A DNA stretch of 64,000 nucleotides, from assembly GCF_003576475.1 (NCBI RefSeq), contig NZ_QWGR01000020.1, positions 1 through 64,000 on the forward strand. The letters run 5' to 3'. The position numbers and the translations under genes are program-made. The notes under the pieces are model-generated. The model was not told the DNA's origin, ran no database searches, and worked only from the letters and a program-made list of their open reading frames with translations. Source of the stretch: Maribellus luteus. GTDB lineage: Bacteria > Bacteroidota > Bacteroidia > Bacteroidales > Prolixibacteraceae. How positions within the stretch are numbered: the stretch's first letter is position 1; every line of letters begins with the position of its first letter. Positions 26,826 to 35,825 of this stretch are shown one piece after another.

Positions 26826-27863
26826 TTACAGATAGGCATAGTCTGGATCAATAATTCCCGTATCTTTTAGTTCCTGCCAAAAAGCCTCGGGTAACGGCGT
26901 GTTTATCACAACCTTGTTATTCGCCATTCGTTCGGGCTTGCTGGGATTGAGTGCCACTGCGTTGATTTCGGGAGCCGACAAGGCAAATTTCAAACAGGCG
27001 TCACCGGGTTGAACCGCATATTTCTCACACACCGAAAAAAACTGCTTGCGCCAGGCAAACAAAGGCTGATCGGCGGGATCTTCCGGATTCAGAATTCGGT
27101 AGTCAAAATAGTCGCCTCCGGTTAAAAAGCCGGCATTAAAAATAGCGGAGTTAATGATTGCCAGTCCTTCAGCATGCAGCTGTTGCATAAAGCGGATAAT
27201 CTCTTTCGGATGATGATAAATGGTGAATTTATTGGCCAACATCACCCAGTCAAATTTCACGTACTTGTATAGCTCTCTGATAATCAGCCAGTCTTTTGCC
27301 CCCACACCAACCGCTTTTACCACCCCTTTTCCCTTCAGTTCAAACAGTGCCCGATAGGCTTCCAAAATATCCTTCAGCCTTTGTTCTCGATCGATACCGT
27401 CAACGGCCGCCTCCAGGTATTCATCCGGATCGTGAACCGACACCAACTCCTGCTTATAATTTGGTCCCAGCAATTCGGCTCCTTGTTGCCAGCATTCCAA
27501 AATTCCGTCGTAGCTGATTTTCTGCACCGCATCATACTTTAGGTTAGCCCAGGCACCCGGCTCAAAAGTTGGTTCAGCCGTTTCCAGCGGCACCCGGTAC
27601 CATCCCAGCTTATTGCTAATCGTAATTTGTCCTGGTTCAATATTAAGCTTTTCCAGCCCCTGTCGAATTACTTCCAGGGCTAATCCTGCACCATACTTCC
27701 CCGCACTGTCAATCATCACTTTTCCATCGCTAACCTTAAACCATTCCTGCATCAGGTTCAGCTTTTCGGTTTCCGACAATTCGCGGTACAGGTTGCCCAG
27801 GTAACTGGTGCCATATACAATCGCCGGAAGATTGAGCCCGCTTTTATTCTGTTTGTTCAACAT
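26826..27863 (-). CDS. Aldo/keto reductase, probable L-fucose (aldose) 1-dehydrogenase
   Basis: NAD(P)-dependent AKR with the catalytic set Asp52, Tyr57 (DSAGKYG), Lys85 (ISNKLGW) and His144 (VSVHDPD). It resembles D-threo-aldose/L-fucose 1-dehydrogenases, which convert L-fucose to its lactone. The 345-residue length fits. The start ATG lies immediately after the mutarotase stop codon (1 bp between), so translational coupling is likely. L-galactose or D-arabinose are alternative substrates for this subfamily. Confidence 0.8.
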   Translation of the reverse strand: MLNKQNKSGLNLPAIVYGTSYLGNLYRELSETEKLNLMQEWFKVSDGKVMIDSAGKYGAGLALEVIRQGLEKLNIEPGQITISNKLGWYRVPLETAEPTFEPGAWANLKYDAVQKISYDGILECWQQGAELLGPNYKQELVSVHDPDEYLEAAVDGIDREQRLKDILEAYRALFELKGKGVVKAVGVGAKDWLIIRELYKYVKFDWVMLANKFTIYHHPKEIIRFMQQLHAEGLAIINSAIFNAGFLTGGDYFDYRILNPEDPADQPLFAWRKQFFSVCEKYAVQPGDACLKFALSAPEINAVALNPSKPERMANNKVVINTPLPEAFWQELKDTGIIDPDYAYL

Positions 27864-27864
27864 G

Positions 27865-28257
27865 TCAATCTATTTGCTTTGGTTGTCCGTCTATTGGCAA
27901 ACACGTTTGCTGCTGGTTCAACTCATAAATTCGATCCATGAGCACCCATTTTTCGCCAGCTGTTGCTTCGGAAGTCGTCAGTTGAAACCGCGACACATAA
28001 GCTTCCCATTCGGCTTGATGGGGCTTTTGAGCCAGTTCCTGCATAGCCTGCTCATGGTCAAAATCGGGCACCGTATCCATAATCATGAATAAGCGGTTTT
28101 GGATGATGTAAATTTCCATATCCAAAATGCCGACTTCTTTCATTCCCTGCGTAATTTCCGACCACGTATTCTCCGGTTTATGAACCTCCCGGTAGGCTTC
28201 AATCAGGCTGGGATCATTTTCCAGCAGCAAGGTTTTACAATACCGTTTAAACTTCAT
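27865..28257 (-). CDS. RhaM-type sugar mutarotase (L-rhamnose/L-fucose)
   Basis: Small dimeric enzyme of the RhaM/DUF718 family interconverting sugar anomers so that the dehydrogenase receives the right form. Conserved features: Tyr22 and His26 (EAYREVHKP), with the same four-residue spacing as the active-site Tyr/His of E. coli RhaM, plus DMEIYIIQNRLFMIMD and EWEAYVSRFQ. It is the first gene of the operon; an operator palindrome and the divergent LacI gene lie upstream. Members of the family occur in L-fucose clusters, so fucose is the likely substrate here. Confidence 0.85.
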   Translation of the reverse strand: MKFKRYCKTLLLENDPSLIEAYREVHKPENTWSEITQGMKEVGILDMEIYIIQNRLFMIMDTVPDFDHEQAMQELAQKPHQAEWEAYVSRFQLTTSEATAGEKWVLMDRIYELNQQQTCLPIDGQPKQID

Positions 28258-28333
28258 CGGTTTTTCTTTTTGAATACTTAAATTTCTGTGATTTTCAGCT
28301 CTTAATCAAAACAACGTATCTAAATATCTCCAT

Positions 28334-28357
28334 GCAAAGCTTTGCGACAAGCTTTGC
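28334..28357. promoter_or_regulatory. Palindromic operator between the mutarotase operon and the LacI gene
   Basis: GCAAAGCTTTGC (28334-28345) is a perfect 12-bp palindrome and its right half is repeated as AAGCTTTGC at 28349-28357, in phase every 13 bp. A symmetric site with a central CG-free core in the divergent gap next to a LacI-family gene is what such repressors bind. It would control both the catabolic operon and the regulator. Confidence 0.6.
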
Positions 28358-28413
28358 AATTCAAAAAATATGTTTTCAAACACAAATAGTAGGTGTTTAG
28401 ATAGGATAAAAAC

Positions 28414-28421
28414 TATTTTTG
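28414..28421 (+). promoter_or_regulatory. -7 promoter element of the LacI-family gene
   Basis: TATTTTTG matches the Bacteroidota consensus TAnnTTTG exactly. It lies 17 bp before the ATG at 28439 and downstream of the alternative ATG at 28370, which argues for the 28439 start. No convincing -33 TTTG was found. Confidence 0.5.
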
Positions 28422-28438
28422 TTTGGCAAGGACAAACT

Positions 28439-29461
28439 ATGGGGAACAGGCATATTTCATTAAAAGACTTGGCAAGGGAACTAAACGTTTCTATTTCGAC
28501 GGTGTCGCGTGCGCTAAAAGATCATCCCGACATCAGCGCTGCGATGAAGGAGAAAGTCAAAAAGATGGCGCAGGAGCGCCGTTACACCCCCAACCCCCTT
28601 GCGATGGGTTTGCTTAAGCAGGAAACCCGCATGATCGGTGTGATTGTCCCCGATCTGGTTACCCATTTCTATGCCTCCATTATTGCCGGAATTGAAAGTT
28701 ATGCCAAAGAGAAAGGCTACTTCATTTTATTAGCCAGCTCCAATGAATCATATCTCAAGGAAAAAGAATCCATTGAAAATTTACTGCGTGCGCGGGTGGA
28801 AGGATTCATCGTTTGCCTGAGCCAGGAAACAACGGAAACGGCTCATTTCGAGGATTTGCTTAAGCTGAATATTCCGTTGGTATTTTTTGATCGTGTTTGT
28901 CTTAACGGACGGGTGTCTTCTGTAACCGCCGACAACACGGAAGCTGCTCAAACAATCACACAACATTTCTATCAACAGGGATGCAGAAGAATTGCGTTTA
29001 TATCCGGCCCGCAACACCTTAACATTTCCAAAGAACGGATGAGCGGTTATCTGGCAGGTTTAGAAACTTCGAAATTGCCTGTCATCGCGGAATTGATTGA
29101 AGCATGCGACCTCAGCTCCGAATCAGCTACACAGGCCATGAAGCGCCTGCTTGAGTTAAAAAGACTGCCGGATGCGGTTTTTGGAATCAACGACACCGTT
29201 GCTTTTGCCGCCATGAAGGAAATTAAACGTCATGGTCTGCGTATTCCTGACGATATTGCACTGGTTGGTTTTACCGATGAGTTTCATTCAACAGTGGTTG
29301 ATCCTCCCATGACCTCCGTTACGCATCCTACTTTTGAAATAGGCAGAGCTGCGGCTAGCTTGTTTTTCATTGCCAAACAAGCGAAAGAAACACCACAAAC
29401 ACTTGTTCTGAAAACCCAGTTGGTTGAGCGCGAATCTTCTCAAAAAAACAAGCTTAACTGA
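28439..29461 (+). CDS. LacI-family transcriptional regulator
   Basis: DNA-binding sugar-responsive regulator. The helix-turn-helix is at the extreme N-terminus (ISLKDLARELNVSISTVSRAL), followed by the hinge region (RRYTPNPLAMGL) and a periplasmic-binding-protein-like sensor domain (MIGVIVPDLVTHFYASIIAG; VFGINDTVAFAAM; GFTDEFHSTVVDPPMTSVTH). The start at 28439 gives the usual MGNRHISLKDLA beginning and 340 residues; the in-frame ATG at 28370 would add 23 residues and lies before the likely promoter. It is the only gene on the plus strand here and faces away from the mutarotase operon, its probable target. Confidence 0.93.
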   Translation: MGNRHISLKDLARELNVSISTVSRALKDHPDISAAMKEKVKKMAQERRYTPNPLAMGLLKQETRMIGVIVPDLVTHFYASIIAGIESYAKEKGYFILLASSNESYLKEKESIENLLRARVEGFIVCLSQETTETAHFEDLLKLNIPLVFFDRVCLNGRVSSVTADNTEAAQTITQHFYQQGCRRIAFISGPQHLNISKERMSGYLAGLETSKLPVIAELIEACDLSSESATQAMKRLLELKRLPDAVFGINDTVAFAAMKEIKRHGLRIPDDIALVGFTDEFHSTVVDPPMTSVTHPTFEIGRAAASLFFIAKQAKETPQTLVLKTQLVERESSQKNKLN

Positions 29462-29647
29462 GCCTAACACCGACAACCCCTTTTCCAGTCACCTTTTACT
29501 GCGTCCTCCTGTACTAAGTATAATTCTCACCCCGAAATAAAACCGTTTTTATATGATAAAGATTTCCATGATCACCAGATGTTTTGGCCATTAACAATTT
29601 AGTATCCGGGTATTGTAACTAATTCAATAGGTGCTAATCGCAAAAAA

Positions 29648-29674
29648 AGAGACTGCCTTTAACTGACAGCCTCT
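29648..29674 (-). terminator. Rho-independent terminator of the second susCD pair
   Basis: Read on the minus strand, a 10-bp stem (arms 29665-29674 and 29648-29657, two G-T pairs, 7-nt loop) is followed by a T7 run (A tract 29642-29648 on the plus strand, partly within the stem). It lies 41 bp past the susD stop codon and separates this unit from the convergent LacI gene. Confidence 0.85.
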
Positions 29675-29714
29675 TCTCATTAACAAACTAAACTAAATCT
29701 ATCGAGAACCGGTT

Positions 29715-31205
29715 TTACCATCCCGGATTTTGTTCCTGTTGTGTTCCTTCAATGTCAAACTCGGCCCGTGGAATTGGCCACAGGTAATGTTTGGATGGAT
29801 CGAAAACACGTGTGCCGCCCGGATCAACCAGCCCATCAAGTACATCTTCTGCAATCTTCCAACGTTTCAAGTCTGAGTATCGGGTTCCTTCCAGAGCCAA
29901 CTCAACCCTTCTCTCATGGCGAATAGCCTGACGCATTTCATCTTTCGACATCCCGGTTTGAAGTGCAGGCATTTCAACACCTGGGCGTGTACGTACTGCA
30001 TTAACCGCATCATAAACCGACTGATCGGGGCCTACTGCTTCATTCTGTGCTTCGGCGTAGGCCAGCAATATTTGTCCGTAGCGAAAAACGATCGTATTCG
30101 TTCCGGTTGTGTTTGGATAACCAACTACGGGGACTACATTGTCTTCGTTGTATTCCGTATATTTCTTAAACGTGTAACCGGTATATTCACCTTCATGATC
30201 AGGAATTCCATTCGCGGTCACTCCCGGAACAAAAATGGTAGCTTTTAAGCGCGGATCCCTGTTATTATAAGGATGTCCTGCATCATACATTGGTGATTCT
30301 TCAATCGAAAGGCCATCAGTCATTTCATATTCATCAACCAGGCTTTGCATGGGAACTATTGACGACCAGCCTCCAATGCTAAAACTTCCGAGGTAAAGAA
30401 TATTAAAATTTCCCTGCTCCGGGGCTTTGAACTGTACATCAAAAATTACTTCCTGATTGTTTTCATTGGCTTCCATGAAAAGTTCGCGGTAGCTTGGAAA
30501 AAGCGAATAGTTCATGTTAAGTACTTCTTTGGCAGTTGTGGCTGCTTCTGCCCAACGCCCATTGTACAATAGCACCCGGGTCTTCAGTGCTTTTGCTGCC
30601 CCAACTGTAGCCCTGCCCGTTTGCGACTGTGTTGCCGGTAAAAGCGAAGCTGCTTCATCCAGGTCGATCAGAATTTGTTTTACCACATTCTCTTTTGTAT
30701 CACGCGGCATTTGGCCATGTTCCAGTTTCGGACTCTCAAGGAAAATAGGTACACCTCCGTAATGGTCAGTTAATTTGAAATAGAAGTACGCTCTTAAAAA
30801 CAATGCTTCGCCTCGAACCGATTTTTTGAAATCATCGTTCAGTCCTTCCACATCATCCAAATTATCAAGAACTACATTCGCACGTCCGATTCCTCGAAAA
30901 CAATATTCCCAGAATCCTGAGATTGCCCAAGGATCAGAATCGGTATGTGTACCATCGGCAATTGCTTTAAATCCTTCCCATGGATAATTATTGTATGCGT
31001 TATCCGACATTACATCGTGATAAATATAATTCTGCTCCAGATCTCCCAGCGTACTATAAGTGCCATCAATAGCTAAACGAACATCACTTTCAGTACGCCA
31101 AAATGTTTCAGAGGAGATTTGCGTACTTGATTCCACCTCCAGAATATCTTCTGAACAACTGGCAAAGAAAAACAAACCAATTAGTGCAAAATATATTGAT
31201 CTCAT
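29715..31205 (-). CDS. SusD/RagB-family lipoprotein (second pair)
   Basis: Surface glycan-binding partner of the SusC encoded just upstream. The start is placed at 31205, giving a clean lipoprotein signal (MRSIYFALIGLFFFASC, Cys17) and an acidic SEDILEVES stretch after the cysteine typical of surface export; the longer reading to 31241 would overlap susC. SusD landmarks: FLRAYFYFKLTDHYGGVPIF, IRHERRVELALEGTRYSDLK and a C-terminal WPIPRAEFDIEGTQQEQNPGW-like end. Length is about 496. No glycosidase follows: the unit ends here at a terminator. Confidence 0.94.
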   Translation of the reverse strand: MRSIYFALIGLFFFASCSEDILEVESSTQISSETFWRTESDVRLAIDGTYSTLGDLEQNYIYHDVMSDNAYNNYPWEGFKAIADGTHTDSDPWAISGFWEYCFRGIGRANVVLDNLDDVEGLNDDFKKSVRGEALFLRAYFYFKLTDHYGGVPIFLESPKLEHGQMPRDTKENVVKQILIDLDEAASLLPATQSQTGRATVGAAKALKTRVLLYNGRWAEAATTAKEVLNMNYSLFPSYRELFMEANENNQEVIFDVQFKAPEQGNFNILYLGSFSIGGWSSIVPMQSLVDEYEMTDGLSIEESPMYDAGHPYNNRDPRLKATIFVPGVTANGIPDHEGEYTGYTFKKYTEYNEDNVVPVVGYPNTTGTNTIVFRYGQILLAYAEAQNEAVGPDQSVYDAVNAVRTRPGVEMPALQTGMSKDEMRQAIRHERRVELALEGTRYSDLKRWKIAEDVLDGLVDPGGTRVFDPSKHYLWPIPRAEFDIEGTQQEQNPGW

Positions 31206-31227
31206 AATTATTCTTTTAAAGTTTAAA

Positions 31228-34200
31228 TTAGAATGTAACATTTAGTCCCAAAGTATAAATCTGAACATTGGAGTAACTTCCTCTTCCGCCAAAAGGACTC
31301 TTCTCCGGATCAAGACCACGGTACTTCGTAAATGTGAGCGGGTTAGTAGCATTTACGTATACATTCAGGTAATCGATCTTGAGGCGCTCTGTAATGCTTT
31401 TAGGAAATGTATATCCCAGTTGGATATTTTTCAAGCGCAGGAAAGAAGCATCTTCAATGAGAAATGTAGATCCATTCCTCCAAATATTATTTACGTAATT
31501 ACTACCACGTGTCAGGCGCGGATATTTATTATTTGGATTTTCTTTGGTCCAGGCATTATCAAGCCAGAATTTTGGAAGTCCAGCATAATTAAAAAACGGT
31601 TTTTGTTCTTCTTCCGTTCTCGCATAAACACCTTCCACACCCTGCCATATCATTGACACATTAAAACCCTTGTATTCAATATTTCCGCTAAATCCGTAAA
31701 TAACATCGGGGATAGAATTTCCCGCCGATTGACGGTCATCTCCGTCTATTTTGCCGTCTTTGTTAAAGTCTTCAAACTTTACATCGCCAGGCTTGGCGGT
31801 TGGTTGCGCTTTGTGGGCGACTACTTCTTCCTCGCTTTGGAAGATCCCCAGCATTTTAATGGCGTAAAATTCATCAATTGGGCGCCCCTCCTCAATCCAC
31901 GACCAGCCACTGATAACAGGCGAAGGAATAGAAGTTACCTTGTTTTTGTTGGTTGTGAAATTGGCACTCAGTTCATAAGAAAGGTCATTGATTTTATTGC
32001 GATGAGTAGCTAAAAATTCCCACCCTTTGTTTTCGACCGAAGCCAGGTTAACGGTTGGAGGGCTTAATGCTCCAATAGTAGTAGAAATGTTGATTGGCCT
32101 AAGAATGTCATCGGTTTGCTTAATGTAATAATCAGTAACCAACTGTAGTTTTCCTTCCCACAAAGTTAGGTCAATACCAATATCGGTTTGAGTAGAACTT
32201 TCCCAGGTAACATCGGGGTTGGGCAGATTGGTTTGAGCTGCTCCTCCAACAAGCGATCCTCCGTACGAATACGACTGACCAAGGTTAAAAAAGGCGGTGT
32301 ATTGATTCGGATCAATACTTTGATTCCCCAACTGTCCCCAAGAACCACGAATTTTAAGATTGTCAATAGCTGTTACATCTTCCATAAAAGCTTCTTCAGA
32401 AATATTCCACCCCACAGAGAAAGATGGGAAGAGTCCCCATTTTTGACCTTTGGCGAAATTTGATGAACCATCATAGCGAACATTTGCCTCGAAAAGATAT
32501 TTGCTGGCGTAATCGTAGGTTACTCTTCCGAAAAACGACTGAAGCCCGAAATCAACAGAATAACCATCGGCTGTAGGATCCACAGAACCGGCACTGATCT
32601 CGCTCAGAGCATTGCTGGGCAACCCATCTTTTGACGCCTGCAAGCGGCTAAATTTGTTGGTTTCCTGGTTAAAACCTGCCAACGCACCAAAGTTGTGGTT
32701 TTCTCCGAATGTCTTGGTATAATCAAGTTGCGAAACAAAGGTAATATCGCGCTGGGTATCGTAACGGTTCCATGCTGATAATGCTTTCCCTCCCACACTC
32801 TGGGCAATGGTTACCGAATTATCCATCTGGTTGTAAAGACTCACATCGGGGCGGAATACTTTCTGTAACATATGATAATTGCTTACTCCAACTGTTCCTT
32901 TCAGTTTTAGTCCGGAGACAATTTCATATTCTCCCGACAAATTAGCTAGCAAGTTGTCCCAGGAAGTATTATTCTGTCCTTCCAACGCACCCGCAATGGG
33001 ATGAGTATTATTTGCAAAATAAATTGAACTGTATGCGTATTTACCATCCTCCGTGTAAGGAGCTTGTATTGGTAATGCTCTCTCAATCCATCCTATTACG
33101 GTACCAGACCCTTGCACCGGTTGGTCCACATCATCATGACGACCGGAAAGTTTAAGTGAATAGCTGAACTTATCCGAAACTTTTGTATCCAGGTTCAAAC
33201 GGGCGGTATATTGCTTGGTAGAAGTTCCTAATACAATTCCCTTCTGGTCCAGATAACCTACAGAAAACGAATAGCGTGTTTTCTGTCCGCTGCCACGAAC
33301 ACTGAGGTTATGGCTAGTAATAGGAGCATCGCGGTACATCAATTCCTGCCAATCGGTGTTTGGATATTTATACGAATCGGTGCTGTTGCGGTACTGATTA
33401 ATCTGATCTTGTGTAAATGCAGGTGTTGCTGTTGGATCTTCATTGTAGATGGCCGTATTTACGGCTTCCATAAAAACAGCTGAATTGGTCACATAGTCGG
33501 TCAGGCGGGTTGGCTTTTGAAACCCCGTATACGCATTGTAACTCAGTTTAAAATCGTTACCCTGCTTACCCGTTTTGGTTGTTACCAAAATAACACCATT
33601 CGCGGCACGTGATCCATAAATGGCGGAAGAAGCTGCATCCTTTAACACAGTAATCGATTCGATATCGGCCACGTTTACGTTCGAAAGACTTCCCCTGATA
33701 CCATCAATCAGTACCAAGGGATTATTGTTCCCAAGCGTACCTGTTCCTCTAACCCGTATACTTGCACCGTCGGCACCGGGCTGCCCGGAGACCTGCGTTA
33801 CGGTTACACCCGATGCTAATCCGGCAAGCGCCTGTGATGCATTGGCAATCGGACGGTTTTGAGCTTCATCGAGTTTTAGTGTTGAAATCGAACCGGTCAG
33901 GTTCACCTTCTTTTGTACACCGTATCCAACGGCTACCACTTCTTCCAACCCAACAGTTTCTTCTTCCATTTGGACATTAATCGTACTTTGTCCGGTGTAT
34001 GCCACCTCCAAGGTTTTTAATCCAACAAATGAGAATACTAATTTTTTTGCATTGGATGGCACTTGCAGAGAATATGAACCATCGCTGCCGGTAACCGTTC
34101 CAATAGTGGTACCTTTTACAAAGACCGATACACCTGGCAACGATATACCGGTTCCAGCTTCGGTAACAGTTCCCGACAAAGATGTGGTTTGTCCATTTAC

Positions 34201-34284
34201 TAAGAAATGTCCTGAAAACAGGAAAACAAAAGCTAAGAGCACAATTCGGACATGAATGCCTCTTTGATGAAACATTTTTTTCAT
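31228..34284 (-). CDS. SusC/RagA TonB-dependent transporter without STN domain (second pair)
   Basis: Outer-membrane TonB-dependent oligosaccharide importer of 1018 residues. It has a signal peptide (about 1-31), a carboxypeptidase-regulatory-like domain (LSGTVTEAGTGISLPGVSVF), plug (VVAVGYGVQKKVNLTGSIST to ANGVILVTTKTGKQG) and a barrel ending TLGLNVTF. The STN domain is absent, so FecR signalling is not expected; instead the upstream region carries the shared 14-mer and the duplicated leader. The ATG at 34284 directly follows that leader. Confidence 0.95.
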   Translation of the reverse strand: MKKMFHQRGIHVRIVLLAFVFLFSGHFLVNGQTTSLSGTVTEAGTGISLPGVSVFVKGTTIGTVTGSDGSYSLQVPSNAKKLVFSFVGLKTLEVAYTGQSTINVQMEEETVGLEEVVAVGYGVQKKVNLTGSISTLKLDEAQNRPIANASQALAGLASGVTVTQVSGQPGADGASIRVRGTGTLGNNNPLVLIDGIRGSLSNVNVADIESITVLKDAASSAIYGSRAANGVILVTTKTGKQGNDFKLSYNAYTGFQKPTRLTDYVTNSAVFMEAVNTAIYNEDPTATPAFTQDQINQYRNSTDSYKYPNTDWQELMYRDAPITSHNLSVRGSGQKTRYSFSVGYLDQKGIVLGTSTKQYTARLNLDTKVSDKFSYSLKLSGRHDDVDQPVQGSGTVIGWIERALPIQAPYTEDGKYAYSSIYFANNTHPIAGALEGQNNTSWDNLLANLSGEYEIVSGLKLKGTVGVSNYHMLQKVFRPDVSLYNQMDNSVTIAQSVGGKALSAWNRYDTQRDITFVSQLDYTKTFGENHNFGALAGFNQETNKFSRLQASKDGLPSNALSEISAGSVDPTADGYSVDFGLQSFFGRVTYDYASKYLFEANVRYDGSSNFAKGQKWGLFPSFSVGWNISEEAFMEDVTAIDNLKIRGSWGQLGNQSIDPNQYTAFFNLGQSYSYGGSLVGGAAQTNLPNPDVTWESSTQTDIGIDLTLWEGKLQLVTDYYIKQTDDILRPINISTTIGALSPPTVNLASVENKGWEFLATHRNKINDLSYELSANFTTNKNKVTSIPSPVISGWSWIEEGRPIDEFYAIKMLGIFQSEEEVVAHKAQPTAKPGDVKFEDFNKDGKIDGDDRQSAGNSIPDVIYGFSGNIEYKGFNVSMIWQGVEGVYARTEEEQKPFFNYAGLPKFWLDNAWTKENPNNKYPRLTRGSNYVNNIWRNGSTFLIEDASFLRLKNIQLGYTFPKSITERLKIDYLNVYVNATNPLTFTKYRGLDPEKSPFGGRGSYSNVQIYTLGLNVTF

Positions 34285-34297
34285 AAATTTGAATTTA

Positions 34298-34395
34298 GTG
34301 TTTATACAAAAGCCTGATTAGGCTGTTATTTAATTACACATGATGTGAAAACATCATTTCAAAACGGTGAATGTTCCCGCATTTACCGTTTTTTA
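34298..34395 (+). ncRNA. Candidate cis-antisense RNA opposite the second susC leader
   Basis: Plus-strand -7-like TAAATTTG at 34284-34291 with TTTG 17 bp upstream (34263-34266). Three hairpins follow, the middle one with a GAAA loop on this strand and the last with a strong stem (34361-34373/34380-34392) running into a T6 tract (34389-34394). This is the same order as in the PUL1 leader. Expected size is near 100 nt; the ends are inferred. Confidence 0.42.
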
Positions 34396-34429
34396 GTTCC
34401 GGAAAATCTAGTTTCCCACACGATCAATG

Positions 34430-34437
34430 TAAAGGTA
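34430..34437 (-). promoter_or_regulatory. Putative -7 element of the second susC
   Basis: The minus strand reads TACCTTTA, one mismatch from TAnnTTTG. It is conserved in the duplicated leader (42714-42721) and lies exactly 43 bp below the shared 14-mer. It predicts a leader of about 140 nt. Confidence 0.45.
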
Positions 34438-34480
34438 AAATATGATCCCCTTAGATACTTACACTCTATTATCACATACA

Positions 34481-34494
34481 TGAACTATATTGTC
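34481..34494 (+). promoter_or_regulatory. Shared 14-mer site upstream of the second susC
   Basis: TGAACTATATTGTC. The identical 14-mer occurs at 42765-42778 and, inverted, at 55189-55202; a one-base variant lies at 52446-52459. The gap to the predicted -7 element is 43 bp. It is a probable activator site; the AraC-family protein encoded at 52569 is the best candidate. Confidence 0.6.
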
Positions 34495-34595
34495 ATATTA
34501 TTTTCAGAAATAGACAATTTCTAAACAATAAACATACACGCGAACATAAAAAAGCACTAATAATAAAGAGAATGAAGGGCACCTTCAATAACTTA

Positions 34596-34633
34596 AAAAT
34601 CCTGTTCAGACCAATAAAGCCAAACAGGATTTT
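34596..34633 (-). terminator. Rho-independent terminator of the third susCD operon
   Basis: Perfect 11-bp arms AAAATCCTGTT (34596-34606) and AACAGGATTTT (34623-34633) with a 16-nt loop. In minus-strand reading the stem runs into TTTTTAAG. It begins about 20 bp past the stop codon at 34654. Confidence 0.85.
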
Positions 34634-34653
34634 CATGTTTATTATCAATCTTA

Positions 34654-35814
34654 TTACAACTTACCGACAACAACAATTTCAGCTAACGAAACGTAAGGCG
34701 GAACATTTGATTCAGTGACATTTAGCTTGATAAAACGTATTCGTTTACCATCGGTGATTTCGAGTTCTTGTTTTGATTCACCTGCGTTATCAGAGTAACT
34801 TAGAATTCCTAAATCCTCCCACGTACTTCCATCCGAACTCCCTTCAATACTCACTGTTTTGGTATGATTAGTTCCGCTTCTTCTGTAAAGATCGATGTTC
34901 ATCACGTTAAATTCTCTTTTCATATCAATCGTGATATGGTGCGGTAGTTGCGCGGTTTGCGCTGACCATTCACTTTGCCAGTAAGAACTGTTTCTGCCGT
35001 CGATTATATTAGCTGCCGGTCCGTTGCCACCTCCTTCATTTGCCGCTTGCTCCTCTGAAGAGAAGTCAACAATCTCCCAGCTTGACTTGTCAAACTCAAA
35101 CGATATTTCGGTTAAAGGCTTTAAATCAATAATTCTGGCATTGGCATACAGAGTATCGATGGACATTTCTTCGGGCAAATAGCCACTGGAAAACGACAAC
35201 GTACTAAACAGGTCTACATCCTCAAGTATCAGTTCATTCTGAGAAGGAGGAAGCATAATATTCTTTGGGGGACCATCAATCGTTTTGTATTCAATCTTAG
35301 TCCCGGTATGGTTTAACGCAGCACTTGCAAAGGTAAATTTTACCCCACCGGTTATATTAGGCACCATAGAGGAAATTTCCCGGTTGCCAAGGTAGCTTAT
35401 GTATTTTGGCCCGTATACTTTTGAGAAAGCATCAGCAGGAATTGATTTATTACCAGTTACATTTTCTGATGTAATGGTAAATAAGTATTGTCCTTCAGAT
35501 AATTGAAATCCAACCAGAAATGAATCAGGTGATTGATGATAATCATAATCAAAAGACTTTGAGGTAATGGTATTGTCTTCATTTGCCCAGCTTATGGTTA
35601 TTGTTTTTACCTGTAGGGCATTTTTCAGATAGCCTTTAAGCTGTACACGTTCATTTCCGGGGTACACGATCGGGTTATCGACTTTTACGCTATACACTGT
35701 TTCTCCGTCAGCAATGTATTCTTCGTGTATCTCCTCCATTTTGGTGCAACCCGAAATTATTGTCGCCAAAACTGTCAGTAGGCTTAATGTAATGGATAAA
35801 TATTTTTTGCTCAT
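34654..35814 (-). CDS. Surface lipoprotein with DUF4998-like region and C-terminal F5/8-type C (discoidin) domain
   Basis: Probable cell-surface glycan-binding protein of the third SusCD system. The lipobox is ATIISGC (Cys23) with the start at 35814. The middle (YVYSVKVDNPIVYPGNERVQ-type start and following beta-rich stretch) resembles DUF4998. The C-terminal 130 residues form a discoidin-like sandwich (ANIIDGRNSSYWQSEW, HHITIDMKREFNVMNIDLYR, VSLAEIVVVG). No catalytic motif is visible. It is the last gene of the operon, 11 bp after its neighbour. Confidence 0.78.
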   Translation of the reverse strand: MSKKYLSITLSLLTVLATIISGCTKMEEIHEEYIADGETVYSVKVDNPIVYPGNERVQLKGYLKNALQVKTITISWANEDNTITSKSFDYDYHQSPDSFLVGFQLSEGQYLFTITSENVTGNKSIPADAFSKVYGPKYISYLGNREISSMVPNITGGVKFTFASAALNHTGTKIEYKTIDGPPKNIMLPPSQNELILEDVDLFSTLSFSSGYLPEEMSIDTLYANARIIDLKPLTEISFEFDKSSWEIVDFSSEEQAANEGGGNGPAANIIDGRNSSYWQSEWSAQTAQLPHHITIDMKREFNVMNIDLYRRSGTNHTKTVSIEGSSDGSTWEDLGILSYSDNAGESKQELEITDGKRIRFIKLNVTESNVPPYVSLAEIVVVGKL

Positions 35815-35825
35815 TTTAATCAATT

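Larger units (their letters stand above)
34293..34439 (-). repeat. Duplicated susC leader, copy 1 (147 bp)
   Basis: Aligned without gaps to 42577-42723 with four visible substitutions (about 97% identity). It contains three hairpins: 34311-34324, 34340-34357 (ATGATGT/ACATCAT) and 34361-34392 (13-bp stem, loop TTCCCG). In minus-strand reading it is the susC 5' leader, ending 9 bp before the start codon. The remaining part of the 34285-34653 gap holds the 14-mer site and the terminator of the next operon. Confidence 0.93.
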
